A stretch of 64,000 bases of DNA from Wolbachia endosymbiont (group E) of Neria commutata. Its GTDB lineage: Bacteria; Pseudomonadota; Alphaproteobacteria; Rickettsiales; Anaplasmataceae. Shown one piece after another: positions 50,351-59,765 of the stretch. The stretch covers positions 186,001-250,000 of the forward strand of contig NZ_OZ034692.1 in the NCBI RefSeq assembly GCF_964026735.1, in the 5' to 3' direction. Positions within the stretch are counted from its first letter, which is position 1. Every line of letters begins with the position of its first letter. Made by a program: the position numbers and the translations under genes. Under the pieces are notes generated by a model. That model was not told the DNA's origin. It saw only the letters and a program-made list of their open reading frames with translations, and did not search any database.

Positions 50351-50404
50351 AACTCAAACCTTTCTGAACGTATGTTCATTGACACCTTTAATCTTGCTTT
50401 TTTT

Positions 50405-50432
50405 ATTGTAGCAACTTATCCCCTGTACACAA
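50405..50432 (-). promoter_or_regulatory. Possible petBC promoter
   Basis: On the minus strand TTGTGT (50432-50427), 16 bases, TACAAT (50410-50405), about 55 bases before the petB start. It is a moderate sigma-70 match. Confidence 0.4.
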
Positions 50433-50457
50433 TAAAAAATTTATCACAGTGCAAGTA

Positions 50458-50487
50458 TTGACTTATCAGATATTTATGGCATAATAT
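50458..50487 (+). promoter_or_regulatory. Promoter of the gene at 50516
   Basis: TTGACT at 50458-50463, 18 bases, TAATAT at 50482-50487, then 28 bases to the ATG with AAAAGG as ribosome-binding site. The boxes equal those before the ankyrin gene. Confidence 0.6.
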
Positions 50488-50515
50488 TATTACCTTATTA
50501 ATTGAAAAGGTAAAT

Positions 50516-51166
50516 ATGTATATATGCACTTTTGGGAAAAACGGCATAGATTTTAGCGTGTATGCTGAAGAAGTTAATTATAACACCACAATCAAAGTAT
50601 CTATAACTTGGGAAATAAACTCAGGAGACATTGCCTATTGCAAGGCTGGAGACAATAATGATCTTCTCAATACAATCATTGAAAGAAATATGCTACCTAA
50701 TAAAATTGAAGTAGGAGTTTTGCTTAATCTTGAAGAAATGAAAGATGTAGGATTTGATGAAAAAGATATAGTGAAAATTAAACAACTTATGAAAGATTAT
50801 CCTAACAGCATAAGTTGGACAGAGCACTATGAAAAAGATGAAAATGAAGAAAAGACTGATAGCTTTCCAATAAGAGTAGAAGTAGTTTGGGAAAAAGATG
50901 GGGAAAATTGGGTAAAGGCAATCGAAGATTGGAATAGGGAACTTGATTTAGAATATATGAATTTTCTTGATGTAATAAAGATTGAGCATGAGCAATTTAA
51001 CATAGAAGTAAGTGGTGAAGTTGTGAATATAAATGAATTAATGTCAATGGTAAATGAGCGTCATGATACCTTCTCACCTCTAGACTGGATTTGTGTCTAT
51101 CCATTACCATTAGATCGTACACATGTATTACCAGAGCATACACACGCTCAACTACTTGTTGAATAA
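50516..51166 (+). CDS. Hypothetical protein, 216 residues
   Basis: Not recognised. It is acidic and soluble with no signal peptide or membrane segment, and mixes strands with helices (YICTFGKNGIDFSVYAEEV at the start, a helical NLEEMKDVGFDEKDIVKIK centre, and an aromatic end WICVYPLPLDRTHVLP). It has its own promoter and ribosome-binding site. An IS5-like remnant begins 64 bases after the stop, but the C terminus is not touched. It is probably lineage-specific. Confidence 0.65.
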   Translation: MYICTFGKNGIDFSVYAEEVNYNTTIKVSITWEINSGDIAYCKAGDNNDLLNTIIERNMLPNKIEVGVLLNLEEMKDVGFDEKDIVKIKQLMKDYPNSISWTEHYEKDENEEKTDSFPIRVEVVWEKDGENWVKAIEDWNRELDLEYMNFLDVIKIEHEQFNIEVSGEVVNINELMSMVNERHDTFSPLDWICVYPLPLDRTHVLPEHTHAQLLVE

Positions 51167-51229
51167 ATAACATATCAGTGAGTTTGGTGGTGAGTTGCTG
51201 TCTTCAACAGCTTATCACTAGACATACTA

Positions 51230-51335
51230 GACCCCCTGCGAAACAACGTGAAGCAAGTTGCTGATAAAATCTGGTAAGAAATCCCCAGCCCAAAAATTAT
51301 TAAAAACCATGCTGCAAATTCACAATTCCGGTTGC
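51230..51335 (-). mobile_element. Right-end fragment of an IS5-like copy
   Basis: Starting with GACCCCCTGCGAAACAACG after a TA, it reads the last about 105 bases of the element backwards, as far as the complement of GAATTTGCAGCATGG. It ends just before another copy in the opposite direction at 51349, an inverted arrangement. Confidence 0.8.
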
Positions 51336-51348
51336 TCCTACGATAGTA

Positions 51349-52370
51349 GACCCCCTGCGAAAAGGTAGAAAGTAGGTAAAAACGACTAAAAAGCATGTAA
51401 AATGAAAATTTTAGAAGAGTAAAATAGCAATAAGTTATGCAAAAGTTTCAAAGACCCAGTATATTTTCAGGCAATTAACGGGTCTGACAACAGAAGAATT
51501 TGAAAAAATAGTGGAAAAAGTGCGTCCAGAGTGGGAAAAAGAGGAAAGACAGAAAAAACGTCACGGAAGAAAATCGCATGTTGAGGCACTAGAAGACAGG
51601 ATTTTATGTGTTCTAATTTATTACAGAACGTACATAACGCATCCATTTTTAGGGTTTTTGTTTAATTTGCACAACTCAAATATTTGCCGATTTTAGGGTT
51701 TTTGTTTAATTTGCACAACTCAAATATTTGCCGACTTTTGAAGAAAATGGAGCCATTATTGGCCAAAAAAATTACTATAAAAAAGGATAGAACGCTGACT
51801 CCAGAAAGGATTTTAAAAATTTTAGCAGACGTTACGGAGCAACCGATACAACGGCCGAAAGACAGCAAAAAACGTAAAAAATCTTATTCTAGAAAGAAAA
51901 AAATGACCACAATAAAAACCGAAATTGTGATTGAGGGAAATGGGCAAATTCTGTCTGTTTCAAGATCACATCGAGGCCGAATTCACGATTTTCGCATAAG
52001 AAAACAGGAAAAATTGTTGGCCAAAGATAGCATAAAATATGCTGATTCTGGCTATCAAGGTTGGCAAAAATTGCAGAAAAACGTTGTGATTCCATACAAA
52101 AAATACCGTAAAAAGCCACTAACGGAGGGGCAGAAGGAGCATAATCGAAAGTTGGCATCGTTCAGGATGGGAGTGGAAAATAAGATTCGCGAGATAAAAA
52201 TCTTCAAAATAATGTCAAATATTTACCGCAATTTTCAGAAGAAATACAACATGAGATTCAATATTATAGCAGGAATTGTGAATTTGAGGCACGGGTTTTA
52301 ATAATTTTTGGGCTGGGGATTTCTACCAGATTTTATCAGCAACTTGCTTCACGTTGTTTCGCAGGGGGTC
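51349..52370 (+). mobile_element. IS5-like element with a 44-bp tandem duplication (1022 bp)
   Basis: Left end GACCCCCTGCGAAAAGG after a TA, right end at 52370 without a TA. A 44-base piece, TTTTAGGGTTTTTGTTTAAT onward, is repeated at about 51650-51737. It breaks the frame between the ORFs 51511-51696 and 51684-52301. The start codon is also ATA instead of ATG. The DDE half is complete, but the copy cannot make a whole transposase. Confidence 0.85.
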
Positions 52371-52542
52371 TCATGATTAGAAAAATTTTTCTCATTATGC
52401 CTCTTATGATCTACCTCATATTCAATTATTTTCCATTGTGATGAAATTTTAGCAAATGGTAGGGAATTTTTGGCATAGCAAGGCAGATTATTTTACTTAT
52501 AAATATATTTTATTTCATTTAGAATATTCTACCTAGTTGTTC
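52371..52542. other. Short region with a possible ORF remnant
   Basis: On the minus strand 52372-52500 is open for about 42 codons (reading AKISSQWKIIEYEVDHKR) but has no start and ends at the IS. It may be the leftover of a gene cut by the IS at 51349. The rest is the AT-rich leader of yihY. Confidence 0.35.
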
Positions 52543-53376
52543 ATGATTATAGTGAATAAGTTACTACAGAAATTTTATACTATTGTTTATTGCCTTTATC
52601 GTGCTTTAATTGACACGATTTACAATGATGGAATAGAGCATGCTGGGTACTTGTCATTTTTACTTTTGTTATCAATATTTCCTTTTCTAATTGTTTTAAT
52701 GGCCTTGGCGTCAACGTTTGCAAATTTCTTAGACCAATATAACATTGGCTGGGTGTTTATTATTGATAACATGCCACAGGATATTCTCGCATCTTTGATG
52801 CCGCGTATTAGAGAGATAATCTCAGGTCCACCGCAAAGTCTATTAACTTTAGCAATAGTAGGTTCTGTTTGGACTGCTTCATCGACAGTTGAAGGATTCA
52901 GAACAGTATTAAATAAGGCTTATAAAGTTCCTGTTTCTCCACCTTATATATGGAGAAGAGTACTCAGTATATTACAGTTTTTAGTGATCACGCTTATTAT
53001 AACTCTAACTATAGTGTTCTCTACGCTCGTACCAATGCTAGTTGATTTTACCTATCAGGGCATAAGTTATACTAAATACCTGCTCATTGAGTTTATACTT
53101 TTTACGATTGTTTCTTGGTTATATTTTATGTTACCAAACATAAAACAAAATTTCTCAGATGTATTTCCTGGATCTTGTGTAGCCGTTATTCTTTGGACAA
53201 TTTCTGCTTCGGCCTTCAAGCAATACTTGAAAGCTTCATTTGATCAGCTGAACTTGATATATGGCAGTTTAGGAGGCGTGGTAGTGTCGTTACTATTTTT
53301 TTATATGCTAAGTTTAATTTTTATCTATGGAGCAAAATTTAATTTTCAGTTAAAATATTTCAATGAATCTCGCTAA
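52543..53376 (+). CDS. YihY/BrkB family inner-membrane protein
   Basis: About 277 residues with six hydrophobic helices. The start helix region IEHAGYLSFLLLLSIFPFLIVLMALAS, the WTASSTVEGFRTVLNKAY motif and the last LNLIYGSLGGVVVSLLFFYML match the YihY family, once called RNase BN and now considered a membrane transporter-like protein. A TTG two codons upstream is an alternative start. The next gene begins within or just after its end, so they form an operon. Confidence 0.88.
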   Translation: MIIVNKLLQKFYTIVYCLYRALIDTIYNDGIEHAGYLSFLLLLSIFPFLIVLMALASTFANFLDQYNIGWVFIIDNMPQDILASLMPRIREIISGPPQSLLTLAIVGSVWTASSTVEGFRTVLNKAYKVPVSPPYIWRRVLSILQFLVITLIITLTIVFSTLVPMLVDFTYQGISYTKYLLIEFILFTIVSWLYFMLPNIKQNFSDVFPGSCVAVILWTISASAFKQYLKASFDQLNLIYGSLGGVVVSLLFFYMLSLIFIYGAKFNFQLKYFNESR

Positions 53377-53386
53377 TGGAAAAGAA

Positions 53387-54136
53387 ATGGGTAAATTAGA
53401 AGGTAAAGTAGCTTTAATTACTGGAGCTTCAGGTGGAATAGGGTCTGCTGTTGCAAAAAGGTTTGTGAGAGAAGGTGCTAATGTAATTTTGGTTTCAAGA
53501 TCTATTGCTAATCTAAAGCTACTATATAGTGAAATTGAAGGGTTTGAAGAATTTAAAGAAGGTTCTGTGAAGTTAATTCAGCTTGATCTTTTGGATTTTG
53601 AAAATGTAGAGATACTAGCAAGTATGGTAGAGAGTTTGAATCTATCAGAATCAGGAGCGCTCGATATATTAATAACATGTGCTGGAGTATTAGGTAAACT
53701 GAGCCTCATTCAAGATTATGAGCTTGAAGAATTTCAGAACATAATGAATACGAACTTTACTGCCAATTGGTACTTACTAAAAAATTTAGATCCAATGCTA
53801 AAAAAATCTGATGCTGGAAGAATAATATTTATCACTTCAGAAGTGACATTTTCTCCTTCTTCTTACCCATATTGGGTGCCTTATGCTACAAGTAAAGCTG
53901 CGCTGGAAACAATGGTGAAAATATACGCATCTGAAACAAAGCATACAAAACTATGCATAAATGCTGTATATCCAGAAGGACCTGTGGATAGTGGAATATA
54001 TAAACAAGCGTTTTCTGGAAGAGATATATCAGAATTAATATCGCCTTATGAACTAACAGATAAATTTGTGGAGTTAGCATCTGGAGATTGTATCATATCA
54101 GGAGAAATCTTGCCACTTAGCAAATCTTCTGGATGA
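53387..54136 (+). CDS. Short-chain dehydrogenase/reductase
   Basis: About 249 residues. The cofactor loop KVALITGASGGIGSAVAKRF is at the start, LITCAGVLG marks the NNAG region, and the catalytic set is S in IFITSEVTF with Y and K in YATSKAALE. The expected YxxxK is thus present as YATSK. The end (ISGEILPLSKSSG) resembles the usual cofactor-side end. The substrate cannot be told. An ATG at 53363 inside the yihY end adds eight residues; MGKLEGKVAL fits the family start better. Confidence 0.88.
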   Translation: MGKLEGKVALITGASGGIGSAVAKRFVREGANVILVSRSIANLKLLYSEIEGFEEFKEGSVKLIQLDLLDFENVEILASMVESLNLSESGALDILITCAGVLGKLSLIQDYELEEFQNIMNTNFTANWYLLKNLDPMLKKSDAGRIIFITSEVTFSPSSYPYWVPYATSKAALETMVKIYASETKHTKLCINAVYPEGPVDSGIYKQAFSGRDISELISPYELTDKFVELASGDCIISGEILPLSKSSG

Positions 54137-54281
54137 ACTCTGTAGATTTTCATATTGGTACATTCTCAGTCTGAGCCAGCTTTTGATCGTATGCAATTAT
54201 ACTCTGAGACTGTACATCTGTATCCGTTCAGCGGAGCGGTAAAATAAGTAGTAGACAAGAAATGCTAAAAATATAATATAG
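54137..54281. other. Intergenic region with an imperfect inverted repeat
   Basis: GTACATTCTCAGTCTGAG (about 54158) and CTCTGAGACTGTAC (about 54203) can pair partly and may form a stem after the SDR gene. No T run follows. IS630 debris begins at about 54282. Confidence 0.3.
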
Positions 54282-54445
54282 CTAATCAAAAAAAGCTTTC
54301 CCGGATTCTTGAAATATAAACTCAATTGCATTGTTAATATTTGGCCAAAAATTTGGTAGAATTTTTCTTACAGCATGTTTAATAGCAAACCAAAAGTGCT
54401 CAATTGGGTTTAAATCAGGGGAATATGGTGGTAAAAACAGCATCG
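54282..54445 (-). pseudogene. IS630-type transposase, C-terminal fragment
   Basis: The minus strand encodes FLPPYSPDLNPIEHFWFAIK, the strongly conserved last DDE block of IS630 transposases, then a short C-terminal tail. The first two catalytic blocks are missing. The fragment joins directly to a different gene remnant at about 54446. Confidence 0.8.
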
Positions 54446-54561
54446 ACAACATTGCAAAAAACAATTTGGAGTTCAAAAGGGTGATTCCTCGAGAACTACT
54501 GCGTCAGAAAGCTGGCGCTGAATTTGTATATAATGTTGAACTTGGAGGTTTTTATGAGTAA
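54446..54561 (+). pseudogene. C-terminal fragment of the gene upstream of radC
   Basis: About 38 open codons (reading FKRVIPRELLRQKAGAEFVY then NVELGGFYE) end at TAA 54559-54561, overlapping the radC start by eight bases. This coupling implies it was the preceding gene in a radC operon. Its 5' part is replaced by IS630 debris. The family was not identified. Confidence 0.5.
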
Positions 54562-55081
54562 TAGTGAGAATAAAAGAAGAGAAAAATTAGAAACTAGAAT
54601 TCTATCAATCGAAGACTGCTCTCTGCTTGATTATGAGTTGTTGGAGATTATACTATATTCCGTATGCGAAAAAGGAGAAAGCAGAAAAGGTAAGTTAAAA
54701 AAATTATCGATTATGGATAATATGGAAAAGCTAATAGAGTACTTGAAAGCAACAATAGGGCAGTTCAGAAAAGAAAGTTTACGAGTGATATACTTGGATT
54801 CAGGTAGACGTTTGGCACATGAGTATATTCAAAATATCGGAACTGTAGACAGAACACCTTTTTACGTAAGAGAAATAGTCGAAAGAGGGCTATTGGTCAA
54901 GGCAACGTCTGCTATAGTAGCACACAATCATCCAAGCGGAGATCAAGAACCATCGGAGGAAGATGAAAAAAATACAATAGATTTAGCTGCAGCATGTGAA
55001 GGTGTAAAAATTAAATTAATCGACCACATAATAGTCACAGGTAAAAGTCACTTTAGTTTTTATGATAATGGCTTAATGTGA
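54554..55081 (+). CDS. radC: RadC-like JAB domain protein, lacking the HhH region
   Basis: 175 residues. The MPN/JAB core is present: SLRVIYLDSGRRL, then the metal-site HNHPSGDQEPSEED and LIDHIIVTG. The N-terminal helix (LSIEDCSLLDYELLEIILYS) is followed almost at once by the core, so the roughly 50-residue helix-hairpin-helix segment of normal RadC (about 220 residues) is missing in frame. RadC proteins of this kind are carried by phage WO. GGAGG precedes the ATG at 54554. The neighbouring gene remnant and IS debris suggest a degraded prophage or mobile island. Function in repair is doubtful. Confidence 0.85.
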   Translation: MSNSENKRREKLETRILSIEDCSLLDYELLEIILYSVCEKGESRKGKLKKLSIMDNMEKLIEYLKATIGQFRKESLRVIYLDSGRRLAHEYIQNIGTVDRTPFYVREIVERGLLVKATSAIVAHNHPSGDQEPSEEDEKNTIDLAAACEGVKIKLIDHIIVTGKSHFSFYDNGLM

Positions 55082-55132
55082 TACTAGAATTGAAATGGGG
55101 TGATTTGGAGTTCACCCTTTTTCACAACCTTA

Positions 55133-55758
55133 GCCCCCCTGCGAAAAGGTAGAAAGTAGGTAAAAACGACTAAAAAGCATGTAAAATGAAAATTTTAGAA
55201 GAGTAAAATGGCAATAAGTTACGTGAAAATAGCAAAAACACCATATGTTTTTAGACAATTGACAGGGCTTACAACATCTGAATTTGAAAAAATCGTGGAA
55301 AAAGTCCGTCCAGAATGGGAAAAACTTGAGAAAAAAAAGAAATGTCATGGAAGAAAATCGCATGTTGAGGAGCTAGAAGACAGGATTTTATGTGTTCTAA
55401 TTTATTACAGAACGTACATAACGGATCCATTTTTGGGCTTTTTGTTTAATTTGCATAACTCAAATATTTGTCGACTTTTGAAGAAAATGGAGCCATTATT
55501 AGCTAAAAAAATTACTATAAAAAAGGATAGAACGCTGACTCCAGAGAGGATTTTAAAAATTTTAGCAGACGTCACAGAGCAACCGATACAGCGTCCGAAA
55601 GACAGCAAAAAACGTAAGAAAAGTTATTCCGGAAAAAAGAAAACAACCACGATAAAAACCGAAATTGTGATTGAGGGAAATGGGCAAATTTTGTCGATTT
55701 CGAAGTCGCATAGAGGTCGAATGCATGATTTTAGGATACGAAAGCAGGAGAGAATGCT
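55133..55758 (+). mobile_element. IS5-like element, 3' truncated and chimeric
   Basis: Left end GCCCCCCTGCGAAAAGG follows TA. The transposase starts at 55208 and is open through the HTH and into the DDE domain, with GAG (not TAG) at the site of the amber codon of other copies. After MHDFRIRKQE (about 55745) the sequence changes to ERMLPEEA, unlike the other copies, and then joins IS481 debris. The last 240 bases and right end are missing. Confidence 0.8.
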
Positions 55759-55995
55759 GCCAGAAGAAGCGTATGTTTACGAAAAGCAACGATTATAGCT
55801 TCCTTCTCATTGGTTAAAACCGTTGATCTTGGCTGCTTTGGGCCCATTGTGACATCTTTAGTGAATAAGCGTTTTTTCCATTTTATAATGGTCTTTGGTA
55901 TAGTGCTCAGCAAGCTTTGCTATGCTCTCTTGACTATTTTGCATTGCTCTTGCTACTTCCTCTGTTGTTCTGGCGCACCCATGTAACCACAACTC
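55759..55995 (-). pseudogene. IS481-type transposase N-terminal fragment
   Basis: The minus strand reads LHGCARTTEEVARAMQNSQE, then after a frameshift TIIKWKKRLFT and MGPKQPRSTVLTNEKEAI with VAFRKHTLL. These are the helix-turn-helix and linker of IS481-type transposases. It joins the IS5-like copy at its catalytic side and has no integrase core. Confidence 0.65.
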
Positions 55996-56019
55996 CTCCT
56001 TTAATGGTAACTTCTAATA

Positions 56020-56950
56020 TATAGTACTTTTCAAAACGAATGATAAAGGTATAATGACCATTTAGGTATAAGAGGAAAGAGATGGTATATAGTGTGGATT
56101 TAAGGGAAAAAGCAGTAGCTCTGGTTGAAAAAGGGAAGCCAAAACTGAGGTTGCAGAACTTTGAGAAATAGGAATAGCAACGTTATACAGATGGCTAAGA
56201 AAGAAGGCTGATGGCGAAAGCCTAAAACCAGCAAAAAACAGCAGTTTCATACGAAAAATAGACCCGGAAATGCTTGCAGAGTATGTTAAAAAACACCCAG
56301 ATCATACTCTAATGGAGATGAAACATGACCTTGGTTTTGGAATTAGCTCGATTTGGTATAGGCTAAAACAGCTAAAGATTACTTTAAAAAAAAGACCACG
56401 CTTTACCGAGAACGGAACCATGAAGATAGAAAACAATTTGCTGACAAGATTGCCAAAATAGACCATTTGAGTATCGTATATATAGATGAAGCTGGAGTCG
56501 ACAACAGGCCGTATAGAGAACATGCAAGAGCTCCACGAGGAGAGAAAATTTATGCGGATATTCCTAGCAAAAAACGCGAGAGAATCAGTATGATAGGTGG
56601 GTGGATTAAGAAAAATTTTATTGCGCCCATGACCTTCACTGGAGGTTGTGACAAAGAAGTATTCAATGCATGGTTGGAGGGAGTGTTGCTGCCACAATTG
56701 GGTCGTGGTACCACAGTGATTATGGGCAATGCTACTTTCCATAAAACTCCTGAAACGAAGGAATTAATAGAAAGCGCTGGTTGCCATTTGCTCTACCTGC
56801 CTACGTATTCGCCAGATCTGAATCCAATTGAGCATTGTTGGCATACAATAAAAGTTGGCTCAGACCTCGAATGAACAACCAAGAAAATCTACACCTTTTG
56901 GTTGGTAAGGCGATTATGGAAGTTTATCACTTGTATTAGAAAGTACTATA
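56020..56950 (+). mobile_element. IS630-family element (about 930 bp), decayed
   Basis: The ends TATAGTACTTTTCAAAA and, inverted, TATAGTACTTTCTAATA are imperfect inverted repeats starting with TA, as in IS630 elements that target TA. It encodes one transposase, now broken. Similar end sequences without a body occur at 2263, 6322 and 45481. Confidence 0.75.
56082..56874 (+). pseudogene. IS630 transposase with four lesions
   Basis: Joined across shifts, the protein reads MVYSVDLREKAVALVEKGK, a helix-turn-helix IGIATLYRWLRKK, and a DDE_3 domain. Lesions: one A missing at 56141-56144, a TGA at 56162 where CGA would fit, one A missing in the A8 run at 56386-56393, and the second catalytic Asp changed to Gly (VIMGNATFHK, usually MDNA). 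The first Asp (VYIDEAGVDN) and the last block (SPDLNPIEHCW) remain. The domain is inactive. Confidence 0.8.
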
Positions 56951-56976
56951 GTTACAACTTGAGAAGAAAAGCAATA

Positions 56977-57567
56977 GCCCCCCTGCGAAAAGTAAAAAAA
57001 CAGATGAAAAACACTAAAAAGTGTATAAAATGAAAGTTTTAGAAGAGTAAAATGGCAATAAGTTACGCAAAAGTTTCAAAGACCCAGTATATTTTCAGGC
57101 AATTAACGGGTCTGACAACAGAAGAATTTGAAAAAATAGTGGAAAAAGTGCGTCCAGAGTGGGAAAAAGAGGAAAGACAGAAAAAACGTCACGGAAGAAA
57201 ATCGCATGTTGAGGTGCTAGAAGACAGGGTTCTATGTGTTTTAATTTATTACAGAACGTACATAACGCATCCATTTTTAGGGTTTTTGTTTAATTTGCAC
57301 AACTCAAATATTTGCCGACTTTTGAAGAAAATGGAGCCATTATTGGCCAAAAAAATTACTATAAAAAAGGATAGAACGCTGACGCCAGAAAGGATTTTAA
57401 AAATTTTAGCAGACGTCACAGAGCAACTGATACAGCGGCCAAAAGACACAAAAAAACGTGAAAAATCTTATTCCAGAAAGAAAAAAATGACCACAATAAA
57501 AACCGAAATTGTGATCGAGGAAAGCGGGCAAATTCTGTCTGTTTCAAGATCATATCGAGGCCGAATT
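56977..57567 (+). mobile_element. IS5-like element, 3' part replaced by an IS4-like element
   Basis: Left end GCCCCCCTGCGAAAAG after TA. The transposase starts at 57052 and is open to the middle of the DDE domain. At CGAGGCCGAATTC (57567) the sequence changes to the end of the next IS. The right half is absent. The amber site is GAG. Confidence 0.8.
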
Positions 57568-57568
57568 C

Positions 57569-58793
57569 CACAAGTGTTGAAAGTGATATAAAAAGGATAT
57601 AAAAGAGCTGTTGTTGCAGAAGAAAGGAGGCAATAATGGATCAAATAGAAGGCATACTAAACTTAATCAAAGGTGAGGATTTAGAAAAGCTAGGAAAATT
57701 AAATGAGGTGGATAAATATAATACTAAATAGTTGATAAGATGGTATTCAAGGGTTTAATGAGACTAATATTAATGGGACAAAAAACAAGCCTGAGAGCGC
57801 TAGAGATGGTAATAAATAGGTGTGTGATGGACAAAAATGATGATAAAAACAAAGTAACATATAGTGGTTTATCAAAGAGACTAAAATTTATAAACCCTGA
57901 TTATTTTTAGGGAGTATATACTGATTTGATGAACAAAGTTGAAAAACTATTACCAAAAAAACGTCACATAATTTACACAGATTCGATTCAACAATTATAA
58001 ATCTATCAGGATATCTTATAAAGGATGGGTTAAAAGTAGAGTAACGACAGTCAAGTTAAGGTAAGTGTGGGATTAAAGAATCAATTGCCAACAAGTATAA
58101 GATTTTGCAAAGGGCAAGAAGAAGGTAGCGAAGATAGAATTGGTAAGAGCGATTAATGAAGCTAAAGTTGAAAAAGAGGATATTTTGTTATTTGATAGGG
58201 GAATTGCAAAAACAGGGACTTCCGCTGAGTTTGACGAAAAGGAATATAAATTTATTACAAGAATGCACTTAAAAAGAAGGTACGACATTATAAAAGAAAA
58301 TGAAATTACCCAAAAACAACAACCAGATGGATCAGAAATTTTGGAGGACATAATAGTCAATCTCTATCAAGCAAAAAGTAAAGTAGCAAAAAAGCATGAA
58401 CTACGTTTAATAAAAATTAGAAACAAAGCCGGAGATGAAATATGGTTTTGGACCAACTTGTTTGAAATGCCGGCTATGCAAGTAACAGAGGTATATAGGC
58501 GCAGGTGGTACATAGAAGTATTCTTTAAATTTATAAAGCAAAACCTTGGATATAAGCACTTTTTGAGTCATACCATGAATGGCATGAAGGTGTATATTTA
58601 CATGATAATTATTACGGCTTTATTATTTCTTGTTTATAAGATCAGACACAACTTACACGGATTTAAAATAGCACTATTACAATTTACATTAGATCTTAAT
58701 GATTCTTTTATACGCTCGATTGTGCTAATATCAGGAGGATGCCGTTAATCACCTTATATAACACCATTTCTGACACTTTCAACACTTGTGGTG
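57569..58793 (+). mobile_element. IS4-like element bounded by CACAAGTGTTGAAAGTG
   Basis: CCACAAGTGTTGAAAGTG at the left and CACTTTCAACACTTGTGG at the right are an 18-base inverted repeat. The right flank continues with an IS982-type fragment and the left with an IS5-like copy, so the element sits within other IS debris. Confidence 0.75.
57636..58748 (+). pseudogene. IS4-type transposase, multiply interrupted
   Basis: From an ATG at about 57636, MDQIEGILNLIKGEDLEKL and later MRLILMGQKTSLRALEM and LKFINPDYF can be read with stops and shifts between them. The last 202 codons (58140-58748) are open, with ILLFDRGIAKTGTSAEFDE and the YREK-type block VYRRRWYIEVFFKFIKQNLG. The N-terminal half is broken, so no functional enzyme is expected. 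Confidence 0.75.
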
Positions 58794-58889
58794 TAACCCC
58801 TTGAATTTCTCCTTTTTCGTTGATCACCAGATGCAATTTAAAGCTAAAAAACCAACCGTTTGTTTCATCGAATGTTTACGAATGCGGGC
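58794..58889 (-). pseudogene. IS982-type transposase fragment
   Basis: The minus strand reads NGWFFSFKLHLVINEKGEIQ, matching the GWF-GFKLH-INE-GE block of IS982-type transposases. About 25 codons remain between the IS4-like element and the sucD stop. Confidence 0.55.
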
Positions 58890-59762
58890 CTAATTCATAA
58901 CTTCCAACACTTTTTGACCAATTACTGCTGGAGTCTCTGCAACTACAATACCAGCACTTTTCATGACCTCTAGCTTTGCATCAGCACTTCCACCGCTAGA
59001 AGAGATAATCGCTCCGGCGTGTCCCATTCGTCTACCTGGAGGAGCTGTTTGACCTGCAACAAATCCAACGATTGGCTTTTTAGTTTTTTCTGTCTTTACA
59101 AAATGTGCTACATCCTCTTCTTCATTTCCACCTATTTCACCAATAACTACAATACCATGAGTATCATCATCTTTTAGAAATAGCTCCATACAGTCAACAA
59201 ATGTCATACCGTGAACAGGGTCTCCTCCAATTCCGATGCACGTAGATTGGCCAAGACCAACAGCAGTTGTTTGTGCGACCGCCTCATAAGTTAAAGTTCC
59301 AGAACGAGACATAATTCCTATGTGTCCACGCTTATGAATGTGGCCTGGCATAATGCCTATTTTGCATTCTCCTGGTGTAATAATTCCAGGACAGTTAGGG
59401 CCAATTAATCGACTTTTTGAGCCGATAAGGGCGCGCTTAACTTTCACCATATCAAGTATAGGAATACCCTCTGTGATGCAAACTATCAACTCTATTCTTG
59501 CATCTATTGCTTCAAGTATCGCGTCTGCAGCAAATTTAGCTGGTACATATATAACTGTGGCATTTGCACCGGTTTTTTCTTTAGCTTCTGCTACAGTGTT
59601 AAAAACTGGCAGATTCAGATGAGTGCTACCGCCCTTTCCAGGTGTTACACCTCCGACCATTTTTGTTCCGTAATCAATTGCTTGCTCTGAATGAAATGTA
59701 CCTTGCGCACCAGTAAAACCCTGGCATATTAATCTTGTATCTTTGTTTGCTAAAACTGACAT
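58890..59762 (-). CDS. sucD: Succinate--CoA ligase, alpha subunit
   Basis: 290 residues. The CoA-binding start [18 protein letters not shown], the hinge [21 protein letters not shown] and the phosphorylated histidine in [13 protein letters not shown] are present. It makes ATP or GTP from succinyl-CoA in the TCA cycle. It lies three bases after sucC in one operon. The stop is next to IS debris, but the C terminus (KVLEVMN) looks normal. Confidence 0.97.
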   Translation of the reverse strand: MSVLANKDTRLICQGFTGAQGTFHSEQAIDYGTKMVGGVTPGKGGSTHLNLPVFNTVAEAKEKTGANATVIYVPAKFAADAILEAIDARIELIVCITEGIPILDMVKVKRALIGSKSRLIGPNCPGIITPGECKIGIMPGHIHKRGHIGIMSRSGTLTYEAVAQTTAVGLGQSTCIGIGGDPVHGMTFVDCMELFLKDDDTHGIVVIGEIGGNEEEDVAHFVKTEKTKKPIVGFVAGQTAPPGRRMGHAGAIISSSGGSADAKLEVMKSAGIVVAETPAVIGQKVLEVMN

Positions 59763-59765
59763 ACT

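Noticed and set aside
50351..51166. petA (Rieske) as the gene next to petB
   Set aside because: The 216-residue neighbour is divergent and has no iron-sulfur CTHLGC or CPCHGS motifs.
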